The notes: generated by a model not told the origin, from the sequence alone. A DNA stretch of 64,000 nucleotides from Candidatus Poribacteria bacterium (GCA_028818705.1 JAPPNJ010000187.1:59180-123179); one strand, 5' to 3'; positions 34,093 through 44,185 are shown, counted from the first letter of the stretch. Program-made: numbers and translations.

Positions 34093-35211
34093 TTATCTAA
34101 GCTTCAGTGTACTTAAAGCTATCAAGACTAAGATAAACCCGACAATCCAGAATCGGATAACGACTTTGGATTCTTTCCACCCTGATAGCAGGAAATGGTA
34201 GTGGATCGGGGACATCTTAAACACTCGCTTGCCAAACGTTCGGAACGACCAGACCTGAATTATAACCGATAAAGTTTCAACGACGAAAATAGCACCGACG
34301 ATTAGAAGCAGAAACTCCTGTTTTATAAGGATTGCCACGGTTCCGAGCGTTGCTCCGAGGGAGAGTGACCCGGTATCTCCCATAATAACTTGTGCAGGAT
34401 GACTGTTATACCATAAAAACCCTATACCTGCACCAACTAACGCTGCACAGAAAATTGCTGTCCCTTCTCCACTTACTGGTAAGTGGAAGATGTTTAGATA
34501 CGCTGCGATTTCGTTGTGGCTTGTCATATATCCGACTACCCCTAACGTACCTGCGACGAAGAGCGTACACCCGATCGCTAATCCATCCATACCATCCGTC
34601 AGATTGACAGCGTTTGATGCACCAACGATCACTAATGTTGCGAAAGGGATAAACAAAACACCTAAATCCGGCTGTATCTCCTTGAAAAATGGCAAACTCA
34701 GAGAGGAACGTGTTACGACATCCCCGCCGTGAGTGGCTCCCCATTGGTAAAGATAGACTGCGATTCCCAATGCTCCTATGGTTTGAAGTCCAATTTTATG
34801 CCATCCACGAAGCCCTAATGACTGTTGTTTTACCAGTTTGCTATAATCATCTAAGAAGCCGAGTCCACCGAACCAAAGCGTTGTTAGCATCATCAAGTAG
34901 ATATAAGGCTGGTCTAAACGGGACCAGAAGACTACTGATATCAGAACAGATACAATGATGAGAACGCCTCCCATTGTTGGTATACCCGCTTTGTTCTGAT
35001 TTTCGGTATTTTGTTGGGCTTGTGCCACCTCCTCCTGAATATGTTCGCCGATGCGGAGCTGCTTCAACTTCTCTATCATAAAAGGGCCCAAAGCGAGGGA
35101 AATAAGCAGGGCGGTAGCTGTTGCATAAATTGCTCGAAAACTAATATAACGAAAGACATTGAACAGCGAAAAGACTTCAACGAGGTTTTCGTATAGGAGA
35201 TGGTAGAACAT
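34093..35211 (-). CDS. mraY: Phospho-N-acetylmuramoyl-pentapeptide transferase MraY
   Basis: 372 residues with about ten membrane helices. MraY marks: FNVFRYISFRAIYA at the start, GIPTMGGVLII (about 75-85), LDDYSKL with the catalytic Asp pair (about 120-126), NLTDGMDGLAIG (about 208-219), MGDTGSLSLGA (about 284-294) and the cytoplasmic SPIHYHFLLSGW (about 334-345). It moves phospho-MurNAc-pentapeptide onto undecaprenyl phosphate, giving lipid I. Lies between ddl and murD, 41 bases after ddl. Confidence 0.98.
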   Translation of the reverse strand: MFYHLLYENLVEVFSLFNVFRYISFRAIYATATALLISLALGPFMIEKLKQLRIGEHIQEEVAQAQQNTENQNKAGIPTMGGVLIIVSVLISVVFWSRLDQPYIYLMMLTTLWFGGLGFLDDYSKLVKQQSLGLRGWHKIGLQTIGALGIAVYLYQWGATHGGDVVTRSSLSLPFFKEIQPDLGVLFIPFATLVIVGASNAVNLTDGMDGLAIGCTLFVAGTLGVVGYMTSHNEIAAYLNIFHLPVSGEGTAIFCAALVGAGIGFLWYNSHPAQVIMGDTGSLSLGATLGTVAILIKQEFLLLIVGAIFVVETLSVIIQVWSFRTFGKRVFKMSPIHYHFLLSGWKESKVVIRFWIVGFILVLIALSTLKLR

Positions 35212-35252
35212 TTTTCCCTACAAAAAAGCGATGGCGACTTTACAACAGCGTA

Positions 35253-36458
35253 TTACGCCGTCCCTCCAATTTTTTCACCTTTCTTCAATTTAGCGAGACT
35301 TGCGCCTGCCTGGCTTAGGAGGTTCGTCGTATAAGTATAGGTTAACGCATTCTTCTGTGCATGTGCCTTAAATGCCAAATCAATAAGTTCCGATACAAGT
35401 TTCGGAAATTCAATATCTTGATGTGTCCAGAGATAGTAGCTGTACGATCCCGGAATGGTGTTGATTTCATTCACATAAACGTTATGTTCCGCGTCTACGA
35501 GAAAATCGATGCGTGCCACACCAGCACAATCTAAAACCTGAAAAGTACGGACAGCAAGATCCTGTATGTGTAACGTCAATTCTTCGGAAATAGGTGCAGG
35601 AATTTTGCGGTCAGCACCTGCCATACCGGAATTTTCTCCCTCTTGATGGATGTATTTATCATCAAAACTGAGGAAATTGGTTTGCGTTACAGGTTGCTCG
35701 CAAACAGAAGTAGTCGATTCATCAAGTCCCATAACAGCGCAATTGATCTCAAGGGGCTTCTTAACGGCTTCTTCGACAAGGATTCTCCGTGAGTATTGCC
35801 CAGCGACTTCAGCAGCAGTGTAAAGTTCGTCTTGATTGCTGACATGACTAACACCGATGCTTGACCCACTCATTGCTGGTTTGACAAAGAGAGGATAGGA
35901 TAGCGTCGCGTCCACCTTTTCGAGTATCTCGTCGCGTTGCGTATTCCAATCGTGGTGGGTCCAATACAAATACGGAAGTATAGGAAGGGCATTCGCATGA
36001 AGAATCGCCTTCATCATAATTTTATCCATACCGACAGCAGAGCCGACGACCCCTGCACCGACATAAGGTAGGTTCATAAGTTCCAATAATCCTTGGAGCG
36101 TTCCATCCTCACCATGCATGCCGTGTATCGCGGGAAAAATGACATCTATAGGGAGGGCTGTTCTTTTCTGAACGTTCCGGCTAATCCAGTGCCTGCTGGT
36201 AATAACGAACTTTGGCTCAGGATAAAATTCAATGGTAATTTTGTCAAAATCGGAAGGATGTGGCAGCGTTCCGTCAGTAAAAGCGGATAAGTCGCCGAGC
36301 GCATCACCTGTTAACCATTCACCGTTCTTTGTGACATAAATAGGGATAACTTGATGATTTTCTTGTAAAGCAAGGTACACTTGGTGTGCGGTTACGATTG
36401 AGACTTCGTGTTCGGGTGTACATCCACCGAATATGAGGGCTACATTGTGTTTTGACAT
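35253..36458 (-). CDS. ddl: D-alanine-D-alanine ligase Ddl
   Basis: 401 residues. ATP-grasp ligase with the N-terminal ALIFGGCTPEHEVSIVTA (about 7-24), HGMHGEDGTLQGLLE (about 113-127), LFVKPAMSGSSIGVSHV (about 190-206), EINTIPG with metal and D-Ala ligands (about 338-344) and RIDFLVD. It is longer than the usual 310-360 residues, as in the VanA/DdlA-like long type. Makes the D-Ala-D-Ala dipeptide used by MurF. Its place between murF and mraY differs from the common murC-ddl-ftsQ order. Confidence 0.95.
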   Translation of the reverse strand: MSKHNVALIFGGCTPEHEVSIVTAHQVYLALQENHQVIPIYVTKNGEWLTGDALGDLSAFTDGTLPHPSDFDKITIEFYPEPKFVITSRHWISRNVQKRTALPIDVIFPAIHGMHGEDGTLQGLLELMNLPYVGAGVVGSAVGMDKIMMKAILHANALPILPYLYWTHHDWNTQRDEILEKVDATLSYPLFVKPAMSGSSIGVSHVSNQDELYTAAEVAGQYSRRILVEEAVKKPLEINCAVMGLDESTTSVCEQPVTQTNFLSFDDKYIHQEGENSGMAGADRKIPAPISEELTLHIQDLAVRTFQVLDCAGVARIDFLVDAEHNVYVNEINTIPGSYSYYLWTHQDIEFPKLVSELIDLAFKAHAQKNALTYTYTTNLLSQAGASLAKLKKGEKIGGTA

Positions 36459-36563
36459 TCTTTTAACTACTGCCTCTGGACTGCTGCGTTCGTTGTCCTT
36501 GCAGATATCCTTTGAAATTCCGTGTTATGGACTGTTTGGACAGACAAACAAAAAACACCTATA

Positions 36564-38243
36564 TTAGGAGGCGACTCTTTCTTCACTATAATTGTCCGGT
36601 AGGTCGTTCTCAAAGAGGACAACATCCCCGGACTGTACCCGCGTTGCCAAATGTTGTTTAACTTCGTCTAAGTTGAGGGCAACAATGATCTGTTGGTTGG
36701 GATACGCGGCGGCCTTCAAACCGTCCAAGATTGGGATAGTTCTTGTAGGTCCGACTAAAATGACCAGATCGCAGACATTGGCGGCTTGTTCTCCAAGTTT
36801 CTTATTTTCCTCGTACTCCTTTTCGCCGAGTTCCACCATGCCGGGTGTTACTAATACCTTTTTTCCGTCTCCAATCTCGGTGAGTACTTCGAGCGCTGCT
36901 TTGGCTCCGACAGGGTTGGAGTTGAAACTATCATCAATGATGGTTACGCCACCAGCACTGGGTGTTAACTGCAAACGATGTGGGACAGGTTCAACATTCG
37001 CAATTGCTGCTCGAATTTCTTCAAACGTCATTCCACACTCTATCGCAACTGCCATAGCGGCAAGGATATTGGATACATTATGCCTGCCTAAAAGCTGCGT
37101 ACGAATTTCTACTTCGGCAGTATCCTGCCTATTGACGAATGCCTGCACTGTGAAAGCGAGTCCCGCGTCAGTGTGTCGAATGTTTGTGGCGGTTAATTGT
37201 GCCCGTTTAGAAACCGATCCTATAGGAGATGACTCTGTGGCGTAGCGGCGGACAGGGTTTCCGCCTTGCTCCCGTTTATCGGCAAGTTCAGCGCAAATCT
37301 CGTTATCGCAATTGAAGACTGCGAGTCCACCGGGTGGGAGCGACTCAATTAGTTCATATTTTGTCTTGGCTATGTTCTCTATACTTTTAAATCGCTCTAA
37401 GTGTTGGGGACCGACAGCTGTGAGAATGCCAATTTGGGGTGAGGCTAAATTGCACAATTCGCGGATGTCGCCACGTTTGTAGGCACCCATTTCGACGATA
37501 AATATTTCATGCTCGGCGGTAAGTTGACCTCGAATGACCTTGCAAATACCCATCGGCGTGTTGTAACTATCGGGAGTCATTAAGGTATTAAATTTTTGGG
37601 ATAAAATCCGATGCAAAATATACTTTGTACTCGTCTTACCGTAACTCCCTGTAATTCCGACGACCTTAGAACTGAATGCTTTGATCCGTTTTCTCGCGGA
37701 AAGGAGATATGCTTCATTTATTGTGCGTTCCAGAGGATAGATAAGCAGGTTAGCAATAGTCAAATTGACCACGCTCACCTCACTAAACAGGAAGGCTGCG
37801 ACGCGCCATGAGGTCTCCTCTGCCGTGAACACAATTCCTACTGCCAAACCGACAAGCAGACCGATTGAAAGCCCGAACACCCGTTTTGCGCGTGCTGTGT
37901 AAACGAGAGGTTTCTTCGCTTCTACCTTTTTCCGCCGGGTCAGCATATAAACCTGGAAACCACCCCACACAATATACAGGACTGGAAAAAGCCAAGTGCC
38001 GTGATACTGTGGATATAACATAGATATGAAAATGGTGAAAACCAGCAAGAGACCAACAATCAGAATCTCTCCGACCTCAAAGCAGTTGTTCAGATGTTGA
38101 CGCATCCACTTCAGGTAGCGACCTGTCTTATAACCATCGAGTTGGAGTATATGAAGCCCACCAGCTGTTCTGACGACCGCTCTCGCTACACAAGTTAACA
38201 TTGCGAAGTAGAAAAGCAGGGTGCTTACTGTTTCCAAAATCAT
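36564..38243 (-). CDS. murF: MurF-like Mur ligase with an N-terminal membrane domain
   Basis: 559 residues. The first 175 residues hold several hydrophobic helices (for example EILIVGLLLVFTIFISMLY, FGLSIGLLVGLAVGIVF, VVNLTIANLLIYPL), replacing the soluble MurF N-domain. The ligase core follows: GITGSYGKTSTKYIL (ATP site, about 195-209), NTPMGICKVI, FIVEMGAYKRGDI (about 245-257), LERFKSIENIAKTKYEL, and DDSFNSNPVGAKAAL (about 435-449) with VTPGMVELGEKE. MurF joins D-Ala-D-Ala to the tripeptide. Membrane attachment of this step is unusual but membrane-bound MurF-like proteins are known in some phyla. Since no other murF is here and ddl is next, this is most likely the cell's MurF. Confidence 0.88.
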   Translation of the reverse strand: MILETVSTLLFYFAMLTCVARAVVRTAGGLHILQLDGYKTGRYLKWMRQHLNNCFEVGEILIVGLLLVFTIFISMLYPQYHGTWLFPVLYIVWGGFQVYMLTRRKKVEAKKPLVYTARAKRVFGLSIGLLVGLAVGIVFTAEETSWRVAAFLFSEVSVVNLTIANLLIYPLERTINEAYLLSARKRIKAFSSKVVGITGSYGKTSTKYILHRILSQKFNTLMTPDSYNTPMGICKVIRGQLTAEHEIFIVEMGAYKRGDIRELCNLASPQIGILTAVGPQHLERFKSIENIAKTKYELIESLPPGGLAVFNCDNEICAELADKREQGGNPVRRYATESSPIGSVSKRAQLTATNIRHTDAGLAFTVQAFVNRQDTAEVEIRTQLLGRHNVSNILAAMAVAIECGMTFEEIRAAIANVEPVPHRLQLTPSAGGVTIIDDSFNSNPVGAKAALEVLTEIGDGKKVLVTPGMVELGEKEYEENKKLGEQAANVCDLVILVGPTRTIPILDGLKAAAYPNQQIIVALNLDEVKQHLATRVQSGDVVLFENDLPDNYSEERVAS

Positions 38244-38340
38244 TTTCCCTTTCCTTCTATCGGCGGCGAGTCTTGTTTATTATTATAACCCAAGTTGCCA
38301 GTTTCTTATAGACATAGCACTCCGAAATCAAAATCAAAAT

Positions 38341-38407
38341 CAGAATCAACGGTATTCATGCCTTATAGGCATGAACCGGGTATGAATGCCGTATGGCATT
38401 CACCGGG
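38341..38407. repeat. ATCAACGGTA-family palindromes in the murF/hydrolase gap
   Basis: The 278-base gap 38244-38521 holds CAGAATCAACGGTATTCATGCC with its inverse arms and the GAATGCC/GGCATTC module. On both sides lie copies of a TAGACATAGCAC word (38309 and 38436), also seen at 16333 and 16532. No gene. Confidence 0.85.
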
Positions 38408-38521
38408 AGTGCAGGGAACTAAAAACCACTTTTCTATAGACATAGCACCCCTCTGGGGTGGGGAAAGCGACTGCAATGGCTTTCTGAAATGTCCAAAACC
38501 TGTTAGTAGCAACTTGGGTTA

Positions 38522-39283
38522 TTATACATTCGGAATCTGCAAGAAACTCGCCACAATTCGACAAAATTGCGGAAATTGGTCGAGATATGAAAAGTGTCCC
38601 GCCTCCTTTAGCACGACCAACCCGGCATCAGGTATTTCTTTCTCCATAATATGTCCAAAGGACACAGGGGTATCCTTATCGTTTTCACCCCAGATTAACA
38701 GTGTAGATGCAGCTATCCGAGGCAAGAGTGCGCGTAGGTCTTGGTTTACGACCTTCACAAGCGTGGCACGCATTTCGCCAGCATTTTGATAATCCTTAGA
38801 GCCAGTGTGTTGAGAAACAGCGTTTGCGAAACTATTGCCATACCTTCCGAATCGACGCATCAATTTGCCAATCTTTGCTACACCTACGCGAAGAGAGTAT
38901 TTTAGAGTTCGGCGCGGCTTAATTCCGGCACTATCAACAAGGATAAGCTTATCCACTTTTTCAGGGTGCTCCGCTGAGAGGATAATTGAAATTCTACCAC
39001 CAAAGGAATGTCCAATGAGGTGCGCCTTTGGAATGGAAAATTTCTCCAAAAAAGCTGTGACAAACCGTGCATAATCGGACGTATCCCACGCTGTGGGAGG
39101 TATTTGACTTTTGCCGAACCCGGGTAAATCAAGTGCATAGACTTTGTGAGACTGGACAAGCCATTCAAAAACCGGTTGGAAACTTGCGGCTTCTCCACCC
39201 CAACCGTGCAAGAGGAGGACTATATCACCTTCCCCAGCAACTTGATATGAGATGTTGAGACTGTTAATCTCTGTGCTTTGCAT
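38522..39283 (-). CDS. Alpha/beta hydrolase
   Basis: 253 residues. Classic fold: VLLLHGWGGEAASF with the oxyanion-hole HG (about 22-35), nucleophile elbow LIGHSFGGRIS with Ser (about 92-102), acid in LIWGENDKDTP (about 196-206) and His in EAGHFSYLDQFP (about 229-240). Catalytic triad complete. No signal peptide, so cytoplasmic; substrate unknown. It interrupts the wall-synthesis cluster between murE and murF and is bounded by repeat DNA on the murF side, which suggests later insertion, though its direction fits the operon. Confidence 0.9.
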   Translation of the reverse strand: MQSTEINSLNISYQVAGEGDIVLLLHGWGGEAASFQPVFEWLVQSHKVYALDLPGFGKSQIPPTAWDTSDYARFVTAFLEKFSIPKAHLIGHSFGGRISIILSAEHPEKVDKLILVDSAGIKPRRTLKYSLRVGVAKIGKLMRRFGRYGNSFANAVSQHTGSKDYQNAGEMRATLVKVVNQDLRALLPRIAASTLLIWGENDKDTPVSFGHIMEKEIPDAGLVVLKEAGHFSYLDQFPQFCRIVASFLQIPNV

Positions 39284-39379
39284 CTTCCGTCTACGCTCAA
39301 TTTCCCATGAACCTGCTGTATTGTTAAAATTCGAGCGGTATAAATTTACCGAAAACTGGGCAATCCGTCAACAAGGTGA

Positions 39380-40855
39380 TCACAAAGACTCCAAAACATC
39401 CGAAGCCACAATTCTGTCATCAAAAGGAAATCTTTTGCCGTGAATTTCTTGATAATCTTCATGTCCCTTGCCTGCAATCACGACAACATCGCCTGATTTC
39501 GCTGCTGTGATAGCGTGCCGAATGGCTTCACGTCTTTCCGAAATACACACATATTTTGCATCATGTGGCAAATTTGACACAATTTGCGTGATGATTTTGT
39601 CGGGGTTCTCAGTGCGCGGATTGTCGGAAGTAATCACGCTATAATCTGCGATCCGTGCTGAAATATTCCCCATTTTTGGGCGTTTTCCGTTATCACGATC
39701 ACCTCCGCATCCAAAAACAGAAATCAATTTACGCTCTGTGATGCGCTTCGCGGCAGTCAGGATATTTTCTAAACCGTCAGGTGTATGTGCGTAATCAACG
39801 ATAACGGCAAAGTCTTTTCCGTGGTCTACGCGCTCAAACCGTCCAGGGACGACAGTGGCGGCGAGTCCCTCCTGAATTGCGGAGATAGGACAATTGTAAC
39901 GGATTCCAACAGCAATAGCAGCGAGGGCGTTGTAAAGATTATACTCTCCGAGCAATCGGAGTTCTGCGGGGATAGGTCCATTCGGGGTAAGCGCTGTAAA
40001 CACCAGTTGGGTACGAGAAAGTTCAATGTCTTCGGCGTGCAAATCGGGACTGTTTCCGTGTCCATACATCAGACGCTTTGAATCTGCACAGGCTTGAGTG
40101 ATGCGATCTGTCACAGTCAAATCGCTGTTCAAAACGGCGACCCCTTTTTCTCCAAGCTGCTCAAAGAGCATTAACTTCGCTTTCAAGTACTCTTCCATCG
40201 TCTGATGGTAATCAAGGTGGTCCTGCGTAAAATTGGTAAAGACAGCGGTATCAAAGGTAAGCCCTGCCAGCCTCTGTAGGGCCAACCCTTGTGAGGAGGT
40301 CTCCATCGTGACGTATTCCACCCCTTCCTCGGCGAACTGCTTAAAGAGGGCATGGAGGGCGAAGGCATCAGGGGTTGTGAGGAATGCTGGTAGCTTCTTC
40401 TCTACGCCTTGGGCGTTCGTGTACCGGTGTCCAACAGTCCCGATGAGTGCCACTTTTCGCCCGCTCGCTTTGAGTATTGCATATATGAGATGCGCCGTTG
40501 AGGTCTTACCGTTGGTGCCCGTAATGCCGATGAGTTTGAGTTGCTTAGCGGGATTATCGTGCCAATTGGCTGAAACCAAGGACATGGCACGCCGTCCGTT
40601 AGGAACTTGGATGTAGGTAAATCGTCTCGTCGGTGCTGTTTCTACAATTGGTTTTTCGCCAATAACAACTGCTGCTCCTTTTTGAACTGCATCTGGAATG
40701 AAGATGTGGCTGTCAATGCTGATGCCTTGGTAGCAGACGAAAACATTACCAAGTTTAACTTCCCGATTATCACTGACAACACCCGTGACATCCATATCAA
40801 ACAAGCCGGCACTGGCAGTAATATTCAAGCCTCGGAGCAGCTGGCGAAGATTCAC
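39380..40855 (-). CDS. murE: UDP-MurNAc-L-Ala-D-Glu:meso-diaminopimelate ligase MurE
   Basis: 491 residues. N-terminal VTGVVSDNREVKLGNVFVCYQG, ATP site ITGTNGKTSTAHLIYAIL (about 109-126), NFTQDHLDYHQTMEEY (about 210-225), DYAHTPDGLENIL (about 340-352), and TSDNPRTENPDKII (about 410-423). The DNPR motif is the established mark for meso-diaminopimelate, so the peptidoglycan stem here is predicted to carry meso-DAP at position 3. The start overlaps the stop of ftsI by four bases. Confidence 0.97.
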   Translation of the reverse strand: MNLRQLLRGLNITASAGLFDMDVTGVVSDNREVKLGNVFVCYQGISIDSHIFIPDAVQKGAAVVIGEKPIVETAPTRRFTYIQVPNGRRAMSLVSANWHDNPAKQLKLIGITGTNGKTSTAHLIYAILKASGRKVALIGTVGHRYTNAQGVEKKLPAFLTTPDAFALHALFKQFAEEGVEYVTMETSSQGLALQRLAGLTFDTAVFTNFTQDHLDYHQTMEEYLKAKLMLFEQLGEKGVAVLNSDLTVTDRITQACADSKRLMYGHGNSPDLHAEDIELSRTQLVFTALTPNGPIPAELRLLGEYNLYNALAAIAVGIRYNCPISAIQEGLAATVVPGRFERVDHGKDFAVIVDYAHTPDGLENILTAAKRITERKLISVFGCGGDRDNGKRPKMGNISARIADYSVITSDNPRTENPDKIITQIVSNLPHDAKYVCISERREAIRHAITAAKSGDVVVIAGKGHEDYQEIHGKRFPFDDRIVASDVLESL

Positions 40856-42648
40856 AGTCCGCCTCCTTCCACAGCAAGCCGTTGCGTGGCGTCTTTTTTT
40901 GTCGCGACGGGTGTGTATTTGATAGTTTTTTGAATCTGAGGATTGAAGAACTCAGTCTGTTTCAAGTATTGCACCGATTGCGTGGCAACCGCCTGAAAAA
41001 GCGGTCCAGCGATTTGTCCACTGAAGCGTGCGCCTTTTGGCTCATCAAGCATGACAATTATTGAAATCACGGGGTTCTCTGCTGGTAGGAATCCCATAAA
41101 GGACATAACCTCTTTTCCAGCGTATCCTTTTCCATTTGGTTCAGCTTTTTGCGCGGTCCCTGTTTTGCCTGCTACACGACACCCTTCGACGCGTGCGCGC
41201 CGCCCGCTCCCGTCTTCAACGACACCAACAAGTATCTCTGCCATTTTGCTTGCGACCGCTGGACGCAGGACCTGCCGAACTTCAATTGGATATACTTTCT
41301 TAATGACTTTCCCCTTATTGTCCCGAATTTCTCGTGTGATATATGGACGGAGAAGTTTACCACCATTTGCGATGACATTTAGTGCACTCACCATTTGAAG
41401 CGGTGTAACCATAATCCCTTGTCCAAAAGGTACGGCACCGAGAGAGTGAGTATCCCAATGCTTGACTGCATACAGACTGCCACTATGCTCGTAAGGCAGA
41501 TCGACACCTGTTGTTTTTCCAAATCCGTACTTTTCAATGTAAGTCCCAAAGCCTTCATGCCCCAACTTACTTACAACTTTAATCATCCCGATATTGCTGG
41601 ATTTTTGGATTACCTGCTCCAAGGTCAGCCACCCTTTTGCCGAGACATCTTTTATAATTCTACCGTTCGAGAGCCGATACCGCCCATGTTCACAAAACAC
41701 CGTCGATTCAGAGGTCATGACACCTTCGTTAAGTACAGCGGAAGATGCGACAATTTTAAAAATTGATCCGGGTTCATAGGCATACCAAACACCGATATTC
41801 CGTTTGGCTTCTTCATTTGCCTGTGCATAGGTATTCAAATCGTAGGATGGGTAACTTGCCAGTGCGAGTATTTCTGCCGTTCTTGATGCCAAGACGATGA
41901 CTGTTCCACGTGGAGCGTTCCACTTCCGACAAGCTGCGGCTAATTCTTTTTCAGCGACATATTGAATGTACTCGTCAAGCGTCAAAACGATACTATATCC
42001 ATAATCACTGGTGGAGTCTCCATCAGTAAGCAAGTTGATCGGTTCATTGCGAGCCAATGCTGCGCGGTGAGCGGCTTGTCGGGCTTGTGCGTTTAACAGA
42101 TAATTGTTGTATTGGTATTCGATTCCCTCCCCCATATTCTGATCGTTAATATGACCAATGACTTGGGCGGCAAGGGCACCTTTGGGATAGGCACGCTTCT
42201 GTTCGACTTCATGTTTTATACCGCGAATTTCTTTTTCAATTGCGCGAATTTCATCAAGTAGTTCATAATCCAAGCCCTTCTTTAGCCAGACAAACCGCTT
42301 ATCCTTGCGGCGGAGTTGGGAAATCAGTTCTGATTCGGAGACTCCTAAGACGGGTGCCAGTCTTTGTGCAGCTGCGAGCGGGTCAGTCTTCATATACTTC
42401 GGATCGGCATAGACGGATAGACTATGGCGACTCAGTGCCAAGACATTTCCGTGCCTGTCCAGAATTTTCCCACGTTTTATCTCTGCTGTGCGCGGGGAAA
42501 GCCAGTCGTGCTCACCTGCTTCTCGATGTGAATCATTATCAGCAATCTGGATCCTGAAGAGTTTGCCAACTAACAACAAAAACCCAATCTGCATCAGAAT
42601 AAGTGCAAAAACAAGACGACGTATAGATAAATGCGAATTATTTTTCAT
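40852..42648 (-). CDS. ftsI: Septal peptidoglycan transpeptidase FtsI (PBP3)
   Basis: 598 residues. One N-terminal membrane anchor (RRLVFALILMQIGFLLLVG, about 10-28), the dimerisation/pedestal part with RGKILDRHGNVLALS (about 58-72), and the transpeptidase with SxxK in EPGSIFKIVASSA (Ser about 296), SxN in SSNIGMIKV (about 347) and KTG in VAGKTGTAQKAEP (about 492-504). Crosslinks septal peptidoglycan with FtsW. No PASTA domain. Follows the FtsL-like gene by 51 bases and overlaps murE by four. Confidence 0.96.
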   Translation of the reverse strand: MKNNSHLSIRRLVFALILMQIGFLLLVGKLFRIQIADNDSHREAGEHDWLSPRTAEIKRGKILDRHGNVLALSRHSLSVYADPKYMKTDPLAAAQRLAPVLGVSESELISQLRRKDKRFVWLKKGLDYELLDEIRAIEKEIRGIKHEVEQKRAYPKGALAAQVIGHINDQNMGEGIEYQYNNYLLNAQARQAAHRAALARNEPINLLTDGDSTSDYGYSIVLTLDEYIQYVAEKELAAACRKWNAPRGTVIVLASRTAEILALASYPSYDLNTYAQANEEAKRNIGVWYAYEPGSIFKIVASSAVLNEGVMTSESTVFCEHGRYRLSNGRIIKDVSAKGWLTLEQVIQKSSNIGMIKVVSKLGHEGFGTYIEKYGFGKTTGVDLPYEHSGSLYAVKHWDTHSLGAVPFGQGIMVTPLQMVSALNVIANGGKLLRPYITREIRDNKGKVIKKVYPIEVRQVLRPAVASKMAEILVGVVEDGSGRRARVEGCRVAGKTGTAQKAEPNGKGYAGKEVMSFMGFLPAENPVISIIVMLDEPKGARFSGQIAGPLFQAVATQSVQYLKQTEFFNPQIQKTIKYTPVATKKDATQRLAVEGGGL

Positions 42649-42699
42649 ATATTAAACCGAGATACTTTCGAGCATTTTTACCAAAGGGAAAAATCAAAA

Positions 42700-43023
42700 T
42701 CACTTGTCCCAAATGATTTGTGAGGTTTCAGTAGGTTCCACCATTCCGAGTTCAGTAGCGATTTTCCTGATTCTCTGAACAGAAGTCAACGTTGATTCTT
42801 CTAATTCAAGTCGATAAATTTCATCCTGAATTCGATGCTTCTGCCTTTCATAGACAGGTTGACGTTGTAAAGCGACTTTCTTGGCGTAAGATGAAAACCA
42901 GATGCTGCCAGCGAAGGTGCAGAAGGATAATACCAAGAGTGTATAGACTAACGGAAATCCTTTTTTCGCTTTGATTTCTTCTGGTTTCGTAATGCGCACC
43001 GAATGTTGATCTGATACCTGCAT
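42700..43023 (-). CDS. ftsL: FtsL-like division protein
   Basis: 107 residues: basic cytoplasmic N-terminus, a single membrane helix (FPLVYTLLVLSFCTFAGSIWF, about 23-43), and an external heptad-containing helix (RQKHRIQDEIYRLELEESTLTSVQRI) ending with IATELGMVEP, the typical FtsL ending. Sequence is poorly conserved in this family, so the call relies on topology, the ending and the position between rsmH and ftsI. FtsL works with FtsB and FtsQ to activate FtsWI. Confidence 0.85.
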   Translation of the reverse strand: MQVSDQHSVRITKPEEIKAKKGFPLVYTLLVLSFCTFAGSIWFSSYAKKVALQRQPVYERQKHRIQDEIYRLELEESTLTSVQRIRKIATELGMVEPTETSQIIWDK

Positions 43024-43228
43024 TTATTTCACTTCTCAATCGGTATTACAGACGAGACGGGGTGTTTTATCTCTTATCCCAGACTACAATCTTTTGCTCA
43101 TACGTCTCATAGGTATCTTTGCACAGTTATAAGGCATAAGTCCCTATTCTTTTAACGTTGATTTTCATATTTAAGGTACATCTTTTTGTATTTACACCAA
43201 TTTGTCGCACTTTTTTTACAATTTTAAG

Positions 43229-44185
43229 TCATAATTTGCGTGCTACACGCAGTTTGGCACTTCTCGCTCGCGGATTGTGCTGTACTACAGACGCGTCCGG
43301 AACGATAGGACGCTTTGTTAGAATCTGTAGAGATGGCTTATGCTCACAAATACAGACTGGGATTTTGGGAGGACAGATACACGTTTTCGCACACATCTGA
43401 AACCGGCGTTTGACTATTCTATCCTCAAGCGAATGAAAGGCAATAACACAGAGTCTCCCACCTGGCTTCAAAAGTGAGATTACGGCATCCAAACCGATCT
43501 CAAGATTTTCCAATTCCCTATTAACATGAATCCGCAGTGCTTGAAATACACGGGTAGCTGGATGAATTTTGGATGTCTTCTGAGGAACAGCACTCTTGAC
43601 GATTTCTGCGAAATGCGTTGTTGTGGTTATTGGTATTTGCTGCCTTGTCTCAAGAATCCGAGCAGCAATCCGTCTTGCGAATCGTTCCTCACCATACCGT
43701 TTGAAAATATCAACCAAGGTGTCCATCGAACTATGATTGACTACCTGCATAGCTGTAGGCGAGATTTCTTGATTAGTATTTAACTCGTGTCCGCTCCGCA
43801 TACGCATATCCAGTGGCCCGGGATGGTTAAAACTAAACCCCCTATGTGGTGTATCAAGCTGCAGCGATGATACCCCCAAGTCAAGCAGGACCCCATCCAC
43901 GGCATAAATTGAGCACTCTTTAAGCAAAACAGGCATCGCTGCGAAATTGCCGTTAATGAGACAGCACCGATCCCCGAAAGTGTGTAACCTTTCTTTTGCA
44001 ATAGCAAGCGCGTCAGGGTCCAAATCGATTCCGATGACATATCCATCCGGTGCAGAGGCTTTTAGGATAGCGTAACTGTGTCCGCCTAATCCGACAGTAC
44101 CATCAACATAAACGCCATCGGGTTGCGGTTTGAGAAAATCAAGCACTTCGTCGCATAAAACAGGTATATGCTGTTGTCTATCCAT
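43229..44185 (-). CDS. rsmH: 16S rRNA m4C1402 methyltransferase RsmH
   Basis: 318 residues from ATG 44185 (MDRQQHIPVL), which matches the usual N-terminus; the frame is open to an earlier ATG at 44236. Marks: HIPVLCDEVLDFL, DGTVGLGGHSYAIL (SAM site), IGIDLDPDALAIA, LLDLGVSSLQLD, RGFSFNHPGPLDMRM, and C-terminal VIAFHSLEDRIVKRRF. Methylates C1402 of 16S rRNA. In most genomes it follows mraZ at the head of the dcw cluster; here an oxidoreductase gene precedes it and no mraZ is seen. Confidence 0.96.
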   Translation of the reverse strand: MDRQQHIPVLCDEVLDFLKPQPDGVYVDGTVGLGGHSYAILKASAPDGYVIGIDLDPDALAIAKERLHTFGDRCCLINGNFAAMPVLLKECSIYAVDGVLLDLGVSSLQLDTPHRGFSFNHPGPLDMRMRSGHELNTNQEISPTAMQVVNHSSMDTLVDIFKRYGEERFARRIAARILETRQQIPITTTTHFAEIVKSAVPQKTSKIHPATRVFQALRIHVNRELENLEIGLDAVISLLKPGGRLCVIAFHSLEDRIVKRRFQMCAKTCICPPKIPVCICEHKPSLQILTKRPIVPDASVVQHNPRARSAKLRVARKL

